Translations under genes and position numbers: made by a program
In this document: piece after piece, positions 20,812 to 31,498 of the stretch
Layout of the letters: the number at the start of each line of letters is the position of its first letter
Numbering within the stretch: position 1 is the stretch's first letter
The notes under the pieces: model-generated
Databases searched by the model: none
What the model was told of the DNA's origin: nothing
The model's input: the letters and a program-made list of their open reading frames with translations, nothing else
DNA from: Chaenocephalus aceratus
Taxonomy: Eukaryota; Chordata; Actinopteri; Perciformes; Channichthyidae
Direction: 5' to 3'
Assembly: GCA_023974075.1 (NCBI GenBank)
Contig: CM043807.1
Span: 1,124,623-1,188,622 of the forward strand
Length of the DNA stretch: 64,000 bases

Positions 20812-21468
20812 ATGAGCAGTTTTCTGTAATGTACTTCCCCCCCCCCAGCCCTTTGACACAAAGGATGTAACACCCTGTGGTGTTATAGAAATTAGATATT
20901 GTACAGTGTTGTGGTGCTTGTAATAGGACGTATGTTTGTGCACGTGCCCTTAAATTCTTTGGCTTCTCTACAAACATTTCAAAACAATCAATGATGGAAG
21001 TGCAGTTGCTAAAATTATCCCTGAAACACATGGGCAGACTAACCTGAACTTGATCTTTTGAGGGCCAAAATATAAGTGGTGACAGTCTGACATACATGAC
21101 ATCTAAAGTATTGTTGAACATTCTGACAACACTGCTCTTAGACATATGAAAAAGATAAACAAAAAAATATAAAGATAAGTTAAGCCTCATTCTCATCAAT
21201 GTTAATAAAGAGCTATGAAAGGGAGTCAGTCTTGGACCGGCTTTCACAAACCCAGACAGAAAGCCAAAAACAACCATCATTTTAGCATAGCTGTGTAGGC
21301 CTGTTAGTTCCTGTACCATCTCATCATTTCCTTTGAAGGCTTCTTCATTGAAAGACAGCACTTTAACTTTGTCCTTAAGACAATTAACCTCAGCTCTTAA
21401 TCGTGCACACTCGTTTGTCAATGCCTTGACTGTAGCTTGGCAGGCTGCATTTGAGCATGGCTCCACAC

Positions 21469-21990
21469 AACCCGGTCTCACGGCATTTCGTGTTCACCAA
21501 CACGATTTTTAATCTATTGATTCGTGTTCACCATCACGATTTCCCCCTTTTTTCCGTGTTGCACAGCACGATTTTAAAAGCAATATATTTCTACTGGTAA
21601 TGTGTTTCGTGCCTGCAGGCTGCAGCACGTCTTTTTCTCCGGTCGGGTCGTGGAAGACCGGAAGCTGTGTGGTTCATAAAAACATGTTCTTACTCAATAT
21701 CAAGCCACAATTATTGCTTTTATTTTAAATCGTATAATTTCGGACTTTTGTTTCCGTCTGTGAGGAAAATAAATGGGGCTCAGAGCCTCAGGATACTGAA
21801 ATCTGTATTTTTTAAATATTTTTTCCCTTCTAATTTGTTATTCTTTTCAAAATAACACACTGTTATTTACTCACCAATAACACACAATTATCCTTGCTTT
21901 TATTTATTGGTTTAATTCCATAATCTCTGGCTTTTTTGGCGTCCGTCTGGAACTGAATTTAAAAATAACCGGAAACAGACATAGGCATTT
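21469..21990 (+). repeat. Left long terminal inverted repeat
   Basis: Starts AACCCGGTCTCACGGCATTT, then GTGTTCACCAACACGATTTT words, a GTCTTTTTCTCCGGTCGGGTC block, and ends near GGAAACAGACATAGGC. Its inverse is found at 24703-25257 at roughly 90% identity or more by eye. Confidence 0.92.
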
Positions 21991-22429
21991 CGAGCGATTA
22001 CCCAAGATCCTCAGCTATGGTTTAAGCTCGCTGATTGGATGTTTTAGCCGCAATGCATGCTGGGATTTGGTGTTTATATTATATGAAATCCGGAAAACAT
22101 TTTAAAAGAATAAAATAATACTTAATTCCGAGTGCTCTTGCTTTTCTCTTTGAAAGTCATCACATAACGGCATTGTAATACACGGTTGGGCTGCATTACA
22201 TAGATTACAGATCTGCCGTAGTTCTTTATTTAGAGAGCCCTGATGAGAAGACCTTTGGAAAAACTGGAAGAAATGCCGCTGAAACTGAATACTTGACGTG
22301 GATCATAAATATATCAACAATTAAACAACATCTTCAATTTCTCTTCACACAATACGTCTCCTTGCAGTATCAACACTAATTCGGCTGACTTTTACATTTG
22401 ATCTAATTCGTATATAGGTTATATTTACA

Positions 22430-23162
22430 CAGGGCCAACTTGGGCCAACTTGGGGCCCCAAGCGACATTGTGAGATGAGGCCCCCCCCCCCAACCGACAG
22501 GAGTGAGAAAAAAAATTTTTGGAAACAAAGTAGGCTACTTTGCAAATATAATTCCTGTTTATTATTATTATCAACACAGTTACTTTTGTATACAGTGAGG
22601 TAAATGGTAAATGTGCATCTATGTCGTTCAGTATGCGTTTACAGGTGACTACGTCTGCATTTCCTGCCAAATACTAGCCTCAAAAAGATTAAAATATAAT
22701 TAATGCAAATAAATTACTTCTACTAATAATAATAATCATAATCAATTCAATAATATAAATACTATATTATTTTATTATAATATAGTTGTAATATAGTCAA
22801 GATAAAACATGCTTATGACATATGACATATCAAAACTGATATTTCTTAAATCTGTATTCAAATGTAGTTCCCTCTGTCAGCAATGTATCAACAACTACAC
22901 ACACATTTCTATCAGTATTTCTCTGTGTTGTGGTTGTGGCAATTTGACTTATACAACATTCGCAAGTTGTACATTTGACTCATACAATAACCCACCTTCG
23001 AGTGATGCTCTAGTTTCTTCATGTTTTGTGCGCCGGACTGAAACTGTCTTTTCACCGACATCTCTTCACCTGCACTAGTGAACGTATCAAAGCCGTGATT
23101 GGTCAGATGTGGATTCATTGCAACAGTGTCGGGTTACAGACGTGCTCCCCTTGGCGGCCCTG
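22430..23162. mobile_element. 733-bp hAT MITE, CAGGGCC ends
   Basis: Left CAGGGCCAACTTGGG and right CCCCTTGGCGGCCCTG are inverted repeats; TATTTACA flanks both (22422-22429, 23163-23170), an exact 8-bp duplication. Interior is AT-rich; a C-run at about 22482-22491 is the typical CCCC-rich subterminal part. It is nested in the long-TIR element and so younger than it. Confidence 0.92.
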
Positions 23163-23239
23163 TATTTACACCATAACGGTGCACAGCTGATATAAAAGGA
23201 CTTGGAGTTTTGAAAGATATTACTGATTTTCTTTTCTTT

Positions 23240-23665
23240 ACTGAGTCTGAAATAGTATAGCAATATGCTGTAAAATGATGTGAAAGCATGAATAAAACGA
23301 CACATCTTCAGATGTTGTACATACATAAGTGTCCTACACTAATAATACAACGTTATTATGGCTGTGGGTACCTTGTGTGCACAGCCTAGTGGTTAAAGCA
23401 CGTTATTGAATTATTGTTTTTACGTGTTATATTTGATGAAAAAAATATTAAGAGTACCGGTACATACTTTCATAGGGGGAAAGTAGAAGGTCTGTGATAG
23501 AAATATAGAATATAAAAAATCTAAAAGATACTATAAGTGAAAAAGAAAAACGAATTAACCTTTATTTAAACATTAAATAACACTTTAGATTAAGGTCTTC
23601 TTTTAAATAAGAAAAAAACTTTGGGGGTATCTATCTACAGATAAATATTAAGCCTGACAAAGTAC
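23240..23665 (+). repeat. Segment shared in inverted orientation with 30150-30630
   Basis: The two segments match over about 430-480 bp as reverse complements, including GTCCTACACTAATAATACAA, TTAAAGCACGTTATTGAATT and TTTGGGGGTATCTA. The second copy has small insertions. They are diverged members of one element family. Confidence 0.88.
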
Positions 23666-24702
23666 TTAACGTCTAATATATTGCTTTCCTGCAATGTTAA
23701 CTATGTTGAAACACTTATTTTAACTGATATTATAGATATGAATTATACTTTTATGTATGTAGATAGTATAAGAAATGTGCAGAATATGACAGTTTAATGG
23801 TGGAGGTATACACACATATTGATAGATGTCTTAATGATTGTTGAGGAACCTGTGACCCAAGTTTTTCATTCATTGAATAACTACACCGTAGTAGCGTATG
23901 ATATATAAACCTTTGAAAATCTTGAAATCTTGAAAGGGACGTGCAAAATAGCCATAATATACAGTCTTTAATTAACTATTAGTAGAGAATAACGAGTAAT
24001 GAATATACTTTATAGAGATCTGCAGATACATGTTTAGTCTTCTCAAGCACCAACTATCAAATATCTCTCCTGATTGTTGGCACTTGACAATCACCTTACC
24101 TGAATTGTACTCAGGTGTAACTAAAGTCTGATTTAAGGGTTGTTTATATCTCACATCATTAATCAGAATCTGCAAAGTAACTCAAATAAGTGTAGTGGAG
24201 TAAAAATACCAGGTTAACCTCTGAATTGTCATGGAGTAGAATTACAAAGTAACAATGAGCTGTCATGTGGGTATATATTAATGCTGCGCATTATGGACAC
24301 AAGCGATTTTCACCCATTTATTAATTACATGTTTTACATTTGATAACACCAATGTGTTTAATACTGGCAACTTCTAATTGTGGGGAAAAACGAAAACGTT
24401 CAGTAGAGACGTCCCATAGAACATTTTGCGAAACACAATAGCCAGCATGTGTAGTTCTGGGGGGGCATTCGATTCCAGTTTTGGATAGTCTGGCGTGGTT
24501 TCGTTCCATTTCAAACAGCTGTTTGACGCTCCGCGTAACCTTGGCGCACTGCCACTCCACATCCAATCCCAGAGCTTGAAGATTAATCACGGGGACTGTA
24601 GTCCTAAACGATAGCTGGGGATTATGGGTAGTGTAGTGTCTTCAGCCATCCTAAACTCAGAAATGTTGACAATCGCAATGATGCTCGAAATGTCCCTTAT
24701 AG

Positions 24703-25257
24703 GCCTACGTCTGTTTCCGGTTATTTTTATTTTGAAATTCAGTTCCTGACGGACGCCAAAAAAGCCCGAGATTATGGAATCAAACCAATAAATAAAAGCA
24801 AGGATAATTGTGTGTTATTGGTGAGTAAATCACAGTTTGTTATTTTGAAAAGAATAACAAATTAGAAGGAAAAAAAGATTTAAAAATACAGATTTCAGTA
24901 TCCTGAGGCTCTGAGCCATTACTTTTCCTCACAGACGGCAACAAAAGTCCGAAATTATACGATTTAAAATAAAAGCAATAATTGTGGCTTGATATTGAGT
25001 AAGAACATGTTTTTATGAACCACACAGCTTCCGGTCTTCCACGACCCGACTGGAGAAAAAGACGTGCTGCAGGCACGAAACACATTACCAGTAGAAATAC
25101 ATTGCTTTTAAAATTGTGCTGTGCAACACGAAAAAAAAAAAAAAGGGGGAAATCGTGTTGGTGAACACGAATCAATAGATTAAAAATCGTGTTGGTGAAC
25201 ACGAATCAATAGATTAAAAATCGTGTTGGTGAACACGAAATGCCATGAGACTGGGTT
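24703..25257 (-). repeat. Right long terminal inverted repeat
   Basis: Inverse of 21469-21990. It is slightly longer because of an extra copy of the GTGTTGGTGAACACGAATCA unit and a run of about 14-15 A at 25130-25144. The terminal bases GAGACTGGGTT are inverse to AACCCGGTCTC. Confidence 0.92.
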
Positions 25258-25330
25258 GCTCCACAATACCTGAGCTAAGAATGGCTTGAGAGTAACTGTG
25301 GTCATCTTTCACACATTCTACCTGTTCAAC

Positions 25331-28177
25331 TCAATCAATCAATCAATGTTTATTTATATAGCCCAATATCACAAATGTTACATTTGTCTCAGTGGTCTTC
25401 ACAGTGTGTACAGAATATCAGTATGACAATACGACACCCTCTGTCCTTAGACCCTCACATCGTACAAGGAAAAACTTCCAAAGAAAACCCAGTTTAAAGG
25501 GAAAAATGGGAGAAACCTCAGGGAGAGCAACAGAGGAGGGATCCCTCTCCCAGGACGGACAGACGTGCAATAGATGCCGTGTGTAAATTGAAAAGATAAT
25601 ACATTTGCAACATAGGTAGTCCAGATGTTTGGAAATGCATGTGTGTATAATAGGAAGATGAATCCACGAGGATATCCATCCAGGACCTATGATCCAGGAC
25701 CACAGCCACGACTCAAGATCCAACGCTCGCGATCCAGGACACAGGACCGCAGGATCATCCATGACTCCGGATCCCAGCGTATATAGACACCAAAAAGAAA
25801 GACATTTGGGGAAGCTGGGTTAATCGGAACATGAGAGTACACGGGTATAGACAGAGAGAAGGAAGAAGTAAGATGTCCCCCGACAAACTAAGCCGATATC
25901 AGCAAAACTAGGGGCTGAATCTAATCAGCCCTAACTATAAGCTTTATCAAAAAGGAAGGTCTTAAGCGCACTCTTAAAAACGGATAGGGTGTCTGCCGCC
26001 CGAACACAAACTGGAAGCTGATTCCACAAATGTGGAGCTTGATAAGAAAAGGCTCTGGCTCCCATTGTACTTTTAGAGATTCTAGGAACAACCAACAACC
26101 CTGCATTCTTGGAACGCAATGCCCTAGTAGGACAGTAGGGTATAATGAGTTATTTAAGGTAAGATGGCGCCTGCCCATTAAGGGCTTTGTAGGCGAGAAG
26201 AAGAATTTTAAATTCTATCCTGTGTTCTATAGGGAGCCAGTGTAAGGCAGCCAGAACAGGAGTAATGTGGTCCCTTTTCCTAACTCTGGTTAGTACACGA
26301 GCCGCAGCATTTTGAATCAGCTGAAGCGACTTGATTGACTTCTTGGTACTCCCTGATAATAAAGAGTTACAATAATCCAGCCTAGAAGTAACAAATGCAT
26401 GGACTAGTTTCTCTGCATCGTTTTGAGGCAAGATATGCCTGATTTTTGCAATGTTACGTAGATGGAAGTAGGCGGTCCTTGAAATTGATTTTATATGGGC
26501 GTTAAAGGATAAATCCTGATCAAATATAACACCAAGATTCCTTACAGTCTCACTGGAGGCCAAATTAATGCCATCCATAGTTAGTATATCTTTAGATAAT
26601 TTGTTTCGTAGATTCTTCGGGCCAAGTACAATAACTTCAGTTTTGGTCGTGTTTAACATCAAAAAGTTTAAGGTCATCCACGTTTTTAAGTCCTTAAGGC
26701 AGTCTTGAATTTTATTTAGATGATTAATTTCATCAGGCTTGATTGATAAATATAGTTGAGTATCATCCGCATAACAATGAAAGTTTACAGAATGATTCCT
26801 TATAATATTGCCTAACGGAAGCATATATAATGTGAACAAAATAGGTCCGAGCACTGAGCCCTGTGGCACTCCATGGCTAACTTTGGTTTGCGTGGAAGAT
26901 TCATCGTTAACACGTACAAACTGAGAGCGTTCAGATAGATAGGACCTAAACCAGCCTAAAGCAGTTCCCTGTATGCCAACTAAGTGCTCTAGTCTTTGCA
27001 ATAGGATATCATGGTCGATAGTATCAAATGCAGCACTGAGATCGAGCAAAACAAGAATAGAGACAAGTCCCTTGTCTGAGGCTATTAGAATATCATTTGT
27101 GACTTTAACCAGAGCTGTCTCTGTGCTATGATGTGTTCTAAAGCCAGACTGAAAATCTTCAAATAAATCATTGTTTTTTAAGTAATCACACAACTGTTTT
27201 GCGACCGCTTTCTCAAGAATTTTTGAGAGGAACGGAAGATTAGAAATAGGTCTATAGTTGGCTAAAACCTCTGGATCGAGGTTGTGCTTTTTAAGAAGCG
27301 GTTTTATCACTGCTACTTTGAATGATTGTGGAACATAGCCTGATAATAAAGACATATTCATAATATTTAATAAAGAAGTGCTAATTAATGGAAAAACTTC
27401 CTTCAACAGCTTAGTTGGAATTGGGTCTAACATGCACGTTGATGGTTTAGAAGAGAGAATCATTGAATGTAATTGTTCAAGGTTAATGGCTGAAAAGCAT
27501 TCTAGTTTACTATCTAGTGTAATATTAGAACTTACGATTCCGGGAGCTGTTGATAACACTATACTGGTCGAAGGCAAGAGGTCATTAATTTTGTTTCTAA
27601 GAGTAACAATTTTATCGTTAAAAAAGCACATAAAATCATTGCTACTGAGTGCTATGGGAATAGAAGGCTCAATCGAGCTGTGGCTCTCTGTCAGCCTGGC
27701 TACAGTGCTGAAAAGAAATCTTGCATTATTCTTATTCTCATCTATTAATGAAGAGTAGTAGGCTGCTCTCGCTTTACGCAGTGCTTTCTTATATTCATTG
27801 AGAGTAATATGCCAAATTAAACGAGATTCTTCAAGTTTAGTGGAACGCCATATCCTTTCAAGTTGTCTAGACTTTTGCTTTATTTTGCGGGTTTCAGCAT
27901 TATGCCATGGAGCTAATCTATGTTGTTTTATTTTCTTCTTTTTCAAAGGAGCAACAGAGTCTAATTTTATTCGCAGCGCATCTATACTATCAACAACATG
28001 ATCAATTTGGGGTGGTGTACATTTTGTATAAGTTTCCTCCCCTACATGCAGACATGCTATCGAGTTAAGTATTGGTGGAATCTCTTCCTTAAATGTGGCT
28101 ATAGCACTAACAGATAGGTTTCTGCTGCAAAAGATTTTGACTAATGCTTTGTAGTCTAGTAACAGTACTTCAAACTA
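25331..28177 (-). mobile_element. L2-type LINE, 5'-truncated
   Basis: The 3' end lies at 25331 with TCAATCAATCAATG (tail read on +), followed by the 3' untranslated region with the GGGATCCCTCTCCCAGGACG box and then the RT gene. The 5' edge is near 28177, inside the upstream part of the ORF2 polyprotein; the endonuclease domain is absent, as is usual for truncated target-primed insertions. The LINE sits inside the ISL2EU transposase exon. No target duplication was seen, which is common for L2. Confidence 0.9.
25922..28176 (-). pseudogene. L2 reverse transcriptase (ORF2, partial)
   Basis: A long frame open from the truncation point to 26153, one TAA at 26150-26152, then open in the same frame to about 25922. 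The non-LTR RT blocks are all visible: [49 protein letters not shown] (catalytic Asp), [15 protein letters not shown] and [12 protein letters not shown] (catalytic DD), then thumb and C-terminal [10 protein letters not shown]. It copies LINE RNA onto nicked chromosomal DNA. The N-terminal AP endonuclease is missing because of 5' truncation. A single nonsense codon in about 2.25 kb suggests a fairly young insertion. Confidence 0.9.
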
Positions 28178-28377
28178 AGGTGATGTCAAGCCCAGTGGCA
28201 TCACTGGTGCTGGAAGGTGCCACAGTCTCATGGTCACTATCAGGAACCAAAGTCTCAGTCCGTATCCTTTTCATCTGCTGAGTATGCTCAAATCTGCTGG
28301 TGTCCAGCTGACGTGTGCGCAAACAGGCTGGGGATGTAGTCAGGGCTCATGGAGTTGTCATTTTGTCTTCCTAAGCA

Positions 28378-28773
28378 GACAGAGGCAAACATGGTAGAAT
28401 ATGAATGTGTATAGGCCTCCTACTAAGATAACGACAAGAAGTGTTACGATCCTTAACTTAAGTAAACGTAGCAATAATACATGTAATATAAATACCCAAG
28501 TAATTTAAGGCATGCATTCAATAATATTGAGAACGGCAATTTCTTTCTCAGTTTTCTGCCAGAAATGTGTCTTTTATTCAAATTCAGTCGGTTTCAAGTG
28601 TAAAGGAACACAGAGCCGTCCTTTCAAAACTGGGAATATTTTACTGGTGCTATATTACCATTACACTGCTAACGGTAATTATTATTCGGCAACTGAATTA
28701 TCTATGTTGAAGTATTTTGAAAACGTTTTTCTGACAAAAGAAGCTAAAAGATAACAATAAGTGAAGAGTTTAC
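28378..28773 (-). other. Intron 1 of the transposase
   Basis: GTAAAC donor and a CTGCTTAG acceptor (28371-28378) read on the - strand. AT-rich with no other feature. Open frames on either strand here are not supported. Confidence 0.6.
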
Positions 28774-28957
28774 CGGAAACAAAGTGTTGACTGCACAATC
28801 TGGAGTTAGATGTCGGCTGCCAGTGGTCCCTTCTGGTGGCAGCCAGCCATTTATTACGACGGTCTAAGTCTTTGGGGATCGATACAAACTGTAGTCCGGG
28901 GTTCCTCTGGCGACTATTGTCACAGCCCAGAGCACAACAAATCCCAGGCATATCCAC
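28774..28957 (-). CDS. THAP zinc-finger exon of the ISL2EU transposase
   Basis: The frame starts MDMPGICCALGCDNSRQRN; C-x4-C, a central RRNKWLAATRRDHW helix/Trp region and CSQHFVSG (C-x2-H) give the C2CH zinc ligands of a THAP domain. The exon ends at a GTAAAC donor (28773-28768) after CAGCACTTTGTTTCCG, and splicing to 28370 keeps the frame. THAP domains bind the transposon ends. The exon appears intact although the gene downstream is broken. Whether MDM or the inner MPG is the start cannot be decided. Confidence 0.85.
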
Positions 28958-29059
28958 AAACTTTATTATTCACGAAGTGTCTTTCTCTATTGCTTCCTCC
29001 GTGTTCTCTGGCTGTGACCGGACACCAAAATGGCGGCGCTAGAATACAGTGACGTCACG

Positions 29060-29365
29060 TGGTATCCATGAATATATTAAATGTTAGCACCTCCATTGGA
29101 CTCCTTTGTTTAGTTCTGGGAACCAGTGAAATCACTATGGAACACTCACGCTTCTATTGGCAAGCACTCCAACACATACGTGATAAGCTAAGGGGCGGGA
29201 TATCTCTAAACAGTTGACCAATCACAACAGAGCCAGCTAGCTAACCAATCGGAGCAGACTGGGCTCTGGTTTCAGACAGAGGGTGAAAAGAGGTGCTGCA
29301 GCACAGGCAGTATGAGAACAATAAAGAGCTTTTTGAACATTAAAGCATGGAGACATGTCCCAGTA
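29060..29365 (+). mobile_element. Fish MITE body (GGTGCTGCAGCACAGG type)
   Basis: Contains the phrases GACCAATCACAACAGAGCCAG, TTTCAGACAGAGGGTGAA and GGCAGTATGAGAACAATAAA followed by TTTTTGAACATTAAAGCATG. I recognise this arrangement as a common non-autonomous DNA repeat of fishes. Its usual 3' part after ACATTAAAGCATG is here replaced by the 57-bp minisatellite. Family recognition is from memory and no exact superfamily is claimed. Confidence 0.55.
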
Positions 29366-30117
29366 GAGACACTACATACTAATATACACCTGAACATCAG
29401 CAGGAGAGGACTCTTTAAAGTAGAGACACTACATACTGATATACACCTGAACATCAGCAGGAGAGGACTCTTTAAAGTAGAGACACTACATACTGATATA
29501 CACCTGAACATCAGCAGGAGAGGACTCTTTAAAGTAAGGACACTACATACCGATATACACCTGAACATCAGCAGGAGAGGACTCTTTAAAGTAGAGACAC
29601 TACATACTGATATACACCTGAACATCAGCAGGAGAGGACTCTTTAAAGTAGGGACACTACATACAAGATACACCTGAACATCAGCAGGAGAGGACTCTTT
29701 AAAGTAGGGACACTACATACCGATATACACCTGAACATCAGCAGGAGAGGACTCTTTAAAGTAGAGACACTACATACTGATATACACCTGAACATCAGCA
29801 GGAGAGGACTCTTTAAAGTAGGGACACTACATACTGATATACACCTGAACATCAGCAGGAGAGGACTCTTTAAAGTAGAGACACTACATACTGATATACA
29901 CCTGAACATCAGCAGGAGAGGACTCTTTAAAGTATAGACACTACATACTGATATACACCTGAACATCAGCAGGAGAGGACTCTTTAAAGTAGAGACACTA
30001 CATACTGATATACACCTGAACATCAGCAGGAGAGGACTCTTTAAAGTAGAGACACTACATACTGATATACACCTGAACATCAGCAGGAGAGAACTCTTTA
30101 AAGTAGAGACACGACAT
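29364..30117. repeat. 57-bp minisatellite, about 13 copies
   Basis: The unit begins GTAGAGACACTACATACTGA and contains ACCTGAACATCAGCAGGAGA; it repeats head to tail with few substitutions and one short deletion near 29663. Since 57 is 19 codons, both strands show stop-free 19-residue periodic frames (ETLHTDIHLN... on +, MFRCISVCSV... on -). These are side effects and not genes. Confidence 0.95.
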
Positions 30118-30743
30118 ACCGATATACTAAATACTGATATACACCTGGCTTAATATTTATCTGTAGATACCCCCAAAGCTTTTTTCTTATTTGAAAGAAG
30201 ACCTTAACCTAAAGTATTCTTTAATGTGTTAATAAAGGTTAATTAGTTTGTCATATTAATATCTTTGTACATCCGGCACTAGACAGTTTTATTGTAGAGA
30301 TCACTTACAGTATCTTCTTGATTTTTTATATTCTATATTTTTATATTCTATATTTCTATCATTGACCTTCTACTTCCCCCCTATGAAAGTATGTAATACT
30401 AAATATGTATATATTTTTTTCATCAAATAACATTATTCAACTAAATTAACATTATTCAAAAAAATAATTCAATAACGTGCTTTAACCACACAAGGTACAC
30501 ACAGCATACTAATAATAACTTTGTATTATTAGTGTAGGACACTTAGGTATGTATAACATCTGAAGATATTTAGTTTTATTCATGTTTTTACATAATTTTA
30601 CAGGATATTGCTATACTATTTCTGGCATGTAATTTACGTTAGAATAAATCAAATGGTTTTGAATAATAGATGAGAGTAAAATCTACGTCACTTTACAGCC
30701 CCGCCCACTTTTGGGGAAACCAACGCTGTCATTTGAACGGCGA

Positions 30744-30866
30744 TCAAGCCTGAAGCCACAGAGATCTTCTGTTACTGTCCTTTCTTCTTGGAAGTACAGA
30801 AACACGCAACTCTGGATTTGTTTTAATGTTTGAGGTGCAATAAACGACACAGCAGCTTTGTGGCAT
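30744..30866 (-). pseudogene. THAP-domain N-terminal exon fragment
   Basis: On the - strand MPQSCCVVYCTSNIKTNPEL and LPRRKDSNRRSLWLQA give the first zinc pair (C-x4-C), the basic stretch and the conserved Trp of a THAP finger. The frame ends soon after LWLQA, where a splice donor or truncation could lie; the C-x2-H pair is absent. It differs clearly from the THAP exon at 28774-28957, so it comes from another element. THAP fingers occur in P, Kolobok and ISL2EU transposases and in host THAP proteins. Confidence 0.65.
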
Positions 30867-31036
30867 GTTAAAACTATTATTTTCGGCCTCGCTCATGAGA
30901 GTAACAGCTGGCGAAATTACAGCCTCGCCTACTGATTTTAATTTAATCATATATCGAGCCCGATTCTCGATGTGCTCTAAAATGATATTTATAAATGACT
31001 ATTATCATTATCATAAGCAAGACAATAAATGGCAAA

Positions 31037-31178
31037 GATATGTAGAAAATAAACGTATTTAAGATACGTTCATAACAAACGTAACGTGGGAAAAATATGT
31101 TTCTAGAAGATATGTAGAAAATAAACATATTTAAGATACGTTCATAACAAACGTAATGTGGGAGAAAATACGTTTCTA
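31037..31178. repeat. 71-bp tandem duplication
   Basis: GATATGTAGAAAATAAACRT, TTTAAGATACGTTCATAACA and the following GTTTCTAG occur twice in tandem (31037-31106 and 31108-31178) with a few changes. It lies within the THAP-bearing element. Confidence 0.9.
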
Positions 31179-31498
31179 GCTAAACGTGTATTTTGTATCA
31201 ATTTATGTTTCATCCAATCACAGAGCTTGTTGACTTATCACAAGGTTTGTCAAAGCGGACAGGCGTCGTCACAACAATAGCTGGGGATTGTGGGTAGTGT
31301 AGTCTCTTTGGTGCTCCACATTTCAGAGAAAACAAGTTGTTTCTCAGAATTGAAGGGGAAAAACACAAAAGCAATTAAACCTATCAATGTCGTTTGATTA
31401 ACAAGGATAATCTGGTGTTATTGAGTTAATGAGTAGTGGAGATATCACTGTCAAATCAATCGACAGTAAGGAGAATACTTACTTCCGGGTGTACAATT

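Larger units (their letters stand above)
21469..25257. mobile_element. 3.8-kb long-TIR DNA element with 8-bp duplication
   Basis: Inverted repeats of about 520-555 bp bound the element: left 21469-21990, right 24703-25257, both starting AACCCRGTCTCAYGGCATTT. GCTCCACA flanks both ends (21460-21467, 25258-25265). Removing the element joins the transposase frame on the - strand exactly, which confirms the insertion. The right TIR has three copies of a GTGTTGGTGAACACGAATCA-type unit, the left has two. Inside is a nested hAT (22430-23162) and no transposase. Related sequence at 30140-31490 carries a THAP exon; with 8-bp duplications this points to the P superfamily as a hypothesis. Confidence 0.85.
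20190..28957 (-). pseudogene. ISL2EU/Harbinger THAP-DDE transposase, split by three insertions
   Basis: Reading on the - strand the gene can be followed across insertions. Exon 1 (28957-28774) is a THAP finger; exon 2 starts at 28370 with an AG acceptor and a SPDYIPSLFAH linker, and its pieces are 28370-28178, about 25330-25258, 21467-20813 and 20531-20190. They encode a linker with a coiled-coil-like region (ECARLRAEVNCLKDKVKVL), a helix-turn-helix (LTLMRMRLNLS...MSKSSVVRMF) and a DDE_4 catalytic core: IIDCFE (D at 20987-20989), LADRSF (D at 20493-20495) and HVERVIG (E at 20354-20356). The enzyme would cut and paste the element in the nucleus. Besides the insertions there are frameshifts near 28310 and near 20930. 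The catalytic triad itself is still present. Confidence 0.88.
30140..31490 (-). mobile_element. Relative of the long-TIR element, with THAP exon
   Basis: About 30150-30630 matches 23240-23665 inverted, and about 31370-31440 (read on -) resembles the inner part of the long TIR (ATTATCCTTG...GGTTTAATTC). Near 31279 the AGCTGGGGATTGTGGGTAGT phrase also occurs at 24614 in the long-TIR element. Between these lies a THAP-domain start (30744-30866). This suggests a partial, autonomous-derived member of the same family, in inverted orientation. Its outer ends were not found. Confidence 0.5.

Noticed and set aside
23360..23400. tRNA-like A box (GCCTAGTGGTTAAAGCA) as a SINE head
   Set aside because: No B box or tRNA-like second half follows, and the same words recur in the inverted relative at 30478-30500 as part of a DNA element.
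29312..30080. Open frames of 121-145 codons on both strands with 19-residue repeats
   Set aside because: Direct consequence of a 57-bp (19-codon) minisatellite. The two strands are equally open.
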